From contig JAHHRR010000060.1 in assembly GCA_020025655.1 (NCBI GenBank), forward strand, positions 1 to 8,835: DNA of 8,835 bases. The letters run 5' to 3'. Positions 6,722 to 8,835 of this stretch are shown piece by piece (position 1 is the stretch's first letter; every line of letters starts with the position of its first letter). The notes below the pieces were generated by a model. The model was given only the letters and a program-made list of their open reading frames with translations. It made no database searches and was not told the origin of the DNA. The position numbers were made by a program, and so were the translations under genes. Origin of the DNA: Oscillospiraceae bacterium. Lineage in GTDB: Bacteria > Bacillota > Clostridia > Oscillospirales > Oscillospiraceae.

Positions 6722-7315
6722 ATGGCCGAAAAGAAATTGGATGCACGGGTAAAGTATACCAAACTTATGATACGCAACAGCTTTATTTCTCTTTTAAAAG
6801 AGAAGGCTTTGGCCAAGGTCACAGTCACAGATATATGTAATCTGGCCGAAATTAACCGTGCCACTTTTTACGCTCATTATAAGGATCCGTTTGATTTAAT
6901 GGAGAGCCTTGAAAATGAGCTAATGGAGAACATTGTAGATATTCTCAGCAGCTCTATTTGCTCCGGTAACACTGAACTGGATAAAATTCTGCCGAATATT
7001 CTCACGTTTATGCAGAGTCAGTCTGACATCTGCCTCGTTCTCATGTCTGATCTATCAAGCACCTCCTTTGTAAAGCGGTGCATGGAGCTTATTGAGGACG
7101 GATTCGTCAGCACATGGACAAGTCGTTATGATGTAAGTGAGGATCTGGCGGATCAGCTGTTTCTGTACGGAGCGATGGGCAGTGTAGGTCTGCTTCACAG
7201 GTGGCTCAATTCAGATAAGCCGGAGACTCCGGAATATATGGCTGAGCTTATTATAAAGCTTTTCAATCAGGGTGCCTCCGCTTTTGAGCTTGTGAAAAAT
7301 GATTGTTCCCTCTGA
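6722..7315 (+). CDS. TetR/AcrR family transcriptional regulator
   Basis: 197-residue DNA-binding regulator of normal TetR size. The N-terminal domain (about 8-55) has the TetR helix-turn-helix: VTVTDICNLAEINRATFYAHY at 33-53, with recognition helix around N45-Y50. The C-terminal ligand and dimer domain (about 60-190) includes GAMGSVGLLHRWLNSD (150-165), a pattern of Firmicutes TetR proteins. The start is supported by a perfect AGGAGG (6711-6716) 5 bases before the ATG. It is divergent from the MMPL operon across 164 bases holding inverted repeats, the classic layout for a local repressor of an exporter operon, and it probably also represses itself. I found no convincing -35/-10 pair for this gene and no clear terminator after it, so some read-through into dxr is possible. 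The inducing ligand is unknown. Confidence 0.92.
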   Translation: MAEKKLDARVKYTKLMIRNSFISLLKEKALAKVTVTDICNLAEINRATFYAHYKDPFDLMESLENELMENIVDILSSSICSGNTELDKILPNILTFMQSQSDICLVLMSDLSSTSFVKRCMELIEDGFVSTWTSRYDVSEDLADQLFLYGAMGSVGLLHRWLNSDKPETPEYMAELIIKLFNQGASAFELVKNDCSL

Positions 7316-7329
7316 CGGCCATGCAGTAG

Positions 7330-7358
7330 TTGTTATACAAAGTCATACATGGTATAAT
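7330..7358 (+). promoter_or_regulatory. dxr promoter (extended -10)
   Basis: -35-like TTGTTA (7330-7335, 4 of 6), exact 17-base spacer, perfect -10 TATAAT (7353-7358), and a TGG directly before it (7350-7352) that makes an extended -10 (TGnTATAAT). Transcription would start near 7365, about 40 bases before the preferred dxr ATG. Confidence 0.75.
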
Positions 7359-7403
7359 TAAAGTGTTAATCCTTTAAAAACAAATATGCGAAAGGAAATT
7401 ACT

Positions 7404-8549
7404 ATGGATTATAAAATTTCAGTAATCGGCAGTACCGGTTCAATCGGTAAGCAGACCTTGGATGTTGCCGAAAATCTTGGAATTCAGGTTGAAGCACTTT
7501 CAGCTAACTCTCAGGTTGATGTGATTGCAGAACAGGCCAGAAAGTTTAAGCCTAAATTTATTGCAATGGGCAGTGAAAAAGCTGCTAAAGATTTAAAGCT
7601 TGCAATCTCTGACCTTGATATACGAATCGGCTGGGGCAGTGAAGCGCTCACTGAAGCCGCAGCTTTTGAAAGCGCAGATTGTCTTGTAACTGCTGTTTCC
7701 GGTTCTGTCGGCCTCAAGCCAACTCTTGCCGCAATAGCAGCGAAAAAACGTATAGCTTTTGCCAACAAGGAAACTCTCGTTTGTGCAGGCGAAATTATGA
7801 TGAAGCGGGTTAAGGAATGCGGTGCAGAGCTGCTGCCTGTCGATTCTGAACATTCCGCAATTTTTCAGTGCTTAGAGGGCAGAGGAAAAGACCAGCTCAG
7901 CAAGATTCTTCTTACCGGCTCCGGCGGGCCTTTCCGTGGCAAGAAAAGAGCTGAGCTTGAAAATGTAACTCCTGCTCAGGCTCTCAAGCATCCAAACTGG
8001 AGCATGGGTGCTAAGATTACTATTGACTCTGCTACTATGATGAATAAGGGTCTTGAATTTATTGAGGCAATGCACCTTTTCCAGGTAAAACCCGATGATA
8101 TTCAGGTTGTTGTACATCCTCAGAGTGTAATTCATTCAATGGTTGAGCTTGTAGACGGAACTGTTATTGCCCAGCTTGGCTGCCCCGACATGAGACTTCC
8201 CATTCAGTATGCACTTACCTATCCTAACCGCATGGCATCTCGTTCTGAGCATCTTGATTTTACAACTCTCAAAGATCTTACCTTTGAAGCTCCCGACTTT
8301 GAAAATATGCCTTGCCTGCGTCTTGCGATCGACTGTGCAAAGCACGGCGGAATAAAGTCCTGCGTCATGTCCGCTGCAAATGAAGTTGCAGTACATATGT
8401 TCCTGCGCGGTGAGCTTGGCTACAATCAGATTTATGATGTAGTTGAAGATACCGTAAATCATTTTGATGGTCCTGCAGATGATATTGATGTAGTAATTGA
8501 AGCTGATGCTGAAGCAAGAAAGTACGTTAACAGCAACTACGGAAAGTAA
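7404..8549 (+). CDS. dxr: 1-deoxy-D-xylulose 5-phosphate reductoisomerase
   Basis: Second enzyme of the MEP isoprenoid pathway (IspC, EC 1.1.1.267): it rearranges and reduces DXP to 2-C-methyl-D-erythritol 4-phosphate with NADPH and a divalent metal, in the cytosol. Seen, numbered from the ATG at 7404 (381 residues): NADPH-binding GSTGSIG (9-15); FANKETLVCAGE (119-130); metal ligands D147 and E149 in DSEHSAIF, and E218 in NKGLEFIEA, by homology to E. coli D150, E152 and E231; TGSGGPF (171-177); the flexible active-site loop around PNWSMG (197-202); and HPQSVIHSMVE (238-248). Length is typical and nothing essential is missing. An in-frame ATG at 7386 would add six residues, but AAAGGA (7391-7396) lies 7 bases before 7404, so 7404 is preferred. 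It stands alone here, with its own promoter and terminator and without the cdsA or rseP neighbours common in bacteria. Confidence 0.96.
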   Translation: MDYKISVIGSTGSIGKQTLDVAENLGIQVEALSANSQVDVIAEQARKFKPKFIAMGSEKAAKDLKLAISDLDIRIGWGSEALTEAAAFESADCLVTAVSGSVGLKPTLAAIAAKKRIAFANKETLVCAGEIMMKRVKECGAELLPVDSEHSAIFQCLEGRGKDQLSKILLTGSGGPFRGKKRAELENVTPAQALKHPNWSMGAKITIDSATMMNKGLEFIEAMHLFQVKPDDIQVVVHPQSVIHSMVELVDGTVIAQLGCPDMRLPIQYALTYPNRMASRSEHLDFTTLKDLTFEAPDFENMPCLRLAIDCAKHGGIKSCVMSAANEVAVHMFLRGELGYNQIYDVVEDTVNHFDGPADDIDVVIEADAEARKYVNSNYGK

Positions 8550-8575
8550 AGGCATCCTTTAAATGTAATATAAAA

Positions 8576-8605
8576 ACCGGCATACAACGTGTATGCCGGT
8601 TTTTT
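8576..8605 (+). terminator. Rho-independent terminator of dxr
   Basis: Perfect 10-base-pair stem, ACCGGCATAC (8576-8585) and GTATGCCGGT (8591-8600), with a 5-base loop, followed by a T run to 8605. It lies 26 bases after the dxr stop. Flanking A and T runs extend the stem and might allow function on both strands. Confidence 0.92.
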
Positions 8606-8645
8606 CATCGGTTATTAAATTCAGAAATAATATTTACAGGAACAA

Positions 8646-8675
8646 AAAAAGACAAGTTAAAAAACTTGTCTTTTT
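8646..8675 (-). terminator. Terminator of the tRNA cluster
   Basis: Perfect inverted repeat: GACAAGTT (8651-8658), AAAA loop, AACTTGTC (8663-8670), extended by A5 (8646-8650) and T5 (8671-8675). On the - strand it comes 3 bases after the CCA end of tRNA-Trp and is followed by a run of seven T. It could also catch read-through from dxr. Confidence 0.88.
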
Positions 8676-8678
8676 ATT

Positions 8679-8754
8679 TGGCAGGGGAAGAAGGCTTCGA
8701 ACCCTCGGCCTACGGTTTTGGAGACCGTCGCTCTACCAACTGAGCTATTCCCCT
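8679..8754 (-). tRNA. tRNA-Trp (anticodon CCA)
   Basis: Complete 76-base cloverleaf on the - strand. Acceptor stem AGGGGAA pairs with TTCCCCT, followed by discriminator G and an encoded CCA end (8681-8679). The D arm includes AGCTCAGTTGGTAGAGC; the anticodon stem ACGGT/ACCGT closes loop CTCCAAA with anticodon CCA; the T arm has GGTTCGAAGCC. Discriminator G73 and anticodon CCA fit tryptophan. It is the last gene of a - strand tRNA cluster, 26 bases after the next tRNA. Confidence 0.96.
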
Positions 8755-8780
8755 ATTTAATTTTTCTGGCTTAATGTATC

Positions 8781-8835
8781 TGGTGGACCGTCAGGGACTC
8801 GAACCCCGGACCGACCGGTTATGAGCCGGTTGCTC
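8781..8835 (-). tRNA. tRNA-Met (anticodon CAT), 3' part, cut by window edge
   Basis: 55 bases of the 3' portion: anticodon stem ACCGG/CCGGT with loop CTCATAA (anticodon CAT), variable loop, T stem CGGGG/CCCTG around TTCGAGT, acceptor strand ACGGTCC, discriminator A and encoded CCA. The anticodon stem lacks the three consecutive G-C pairs of initiator tRNA, so elongator Met is favoured. A CAT anticodon can also belong to tRNA-Ile2 with modified C34, which cannot be excluded without the 5' half. Confidence 0.9.

Noticed and set aside
7386..7403. Upstream in-frame ATG of dxr, adding MRKEIT
   Set aside because: The AAAGGA ribosome binding site lies inside this extension, correctly spaced for the ATG at 7404, and DXR proteins normally begin only a few residues before the GSTGSIG motif.
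8781..8835. Initiator tRNA-fMet for the CAT tRNA
   Set aside because: The anticodon stem ends in only two consecutive G-C pairs next to the loop, preceded by C-G pairs, not the three G-C pairs diagnostic of initiator tRNA.

Overview
The window looks like a chromosomal segment of a moderately AT-rich Gram-positive Clostridia-type bacterium, perhaps Oscillospiraceae/Ruminococcaceae. This rests on the two-subunit iron-sulfur serine dehydratase, the strong AGGAGG-type ribosome binding sites, tRNA genes that encode CCA, an MMPL exporter paired with a secreted xxxLxxG-repeat protein, and the Firmicutes style of the TetR regulator. The genus cannot be fixed from sequence alone. No insertion sequence, phage gene, CRISPR array or integration scar is visible.

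Layout. (1) Positions 1-1094, + strand: the end of sdaAB (ACT domain), overlapping by one base with complete sdaAA. Together they encode L-serine ammonia-lyase. A strong hairpin at 1126-1166 separates sdaAA from the convergent MATE gene. (2) Positions 1207 to about 2595, - strand: a MATE-family efflux pump with its own promoter and a Shine-Dalgarno. The SD points to a non-ATG start (ATT or ATA) upstream of the first ATG. (3) Positions 2664-6557, - strand: a two-gene operon with a 4-base ATGA overlap, an MMPL/RND transporter (703 aa) followed by a secreted coiled-coil protein (573 aa) with two xxxLxxG heptad arrays; it ends in a hairpin terminator. (4) Positions 6558-7315: a shared 164-base divergent promoter region rich in inverted repeats, then a TetR/AcrR regulator on the + strand. 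(5) Positions 7330-8605: dxr (ispC), the second enzyme of the MEP isoprenoid pathway, as a single-gene unit with a good promoter and terminator. (6) Positions 8646-8835, - strand: a tRNA cluster with tRNA-Trp(CCA) and the 3' part of a tRNA with anticodon CAT (probably elongator Met), ending in its own terminator.

How the genes work together. The most interesting unit is the divergent tetR / MMPL / secreted-coiled-coil cassette. The regulator very probably controls the exporter operon through the inverted repeats between them. The exporter and the secreted protein are translationally coupled and probably form one envelope machine; its substrate is unknown. The MATE pump next to it is a separate transcription unit. 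The serine dehydratase, dxr and tRNA genes are housekeeping and seem unrelated to the exporter cassette.
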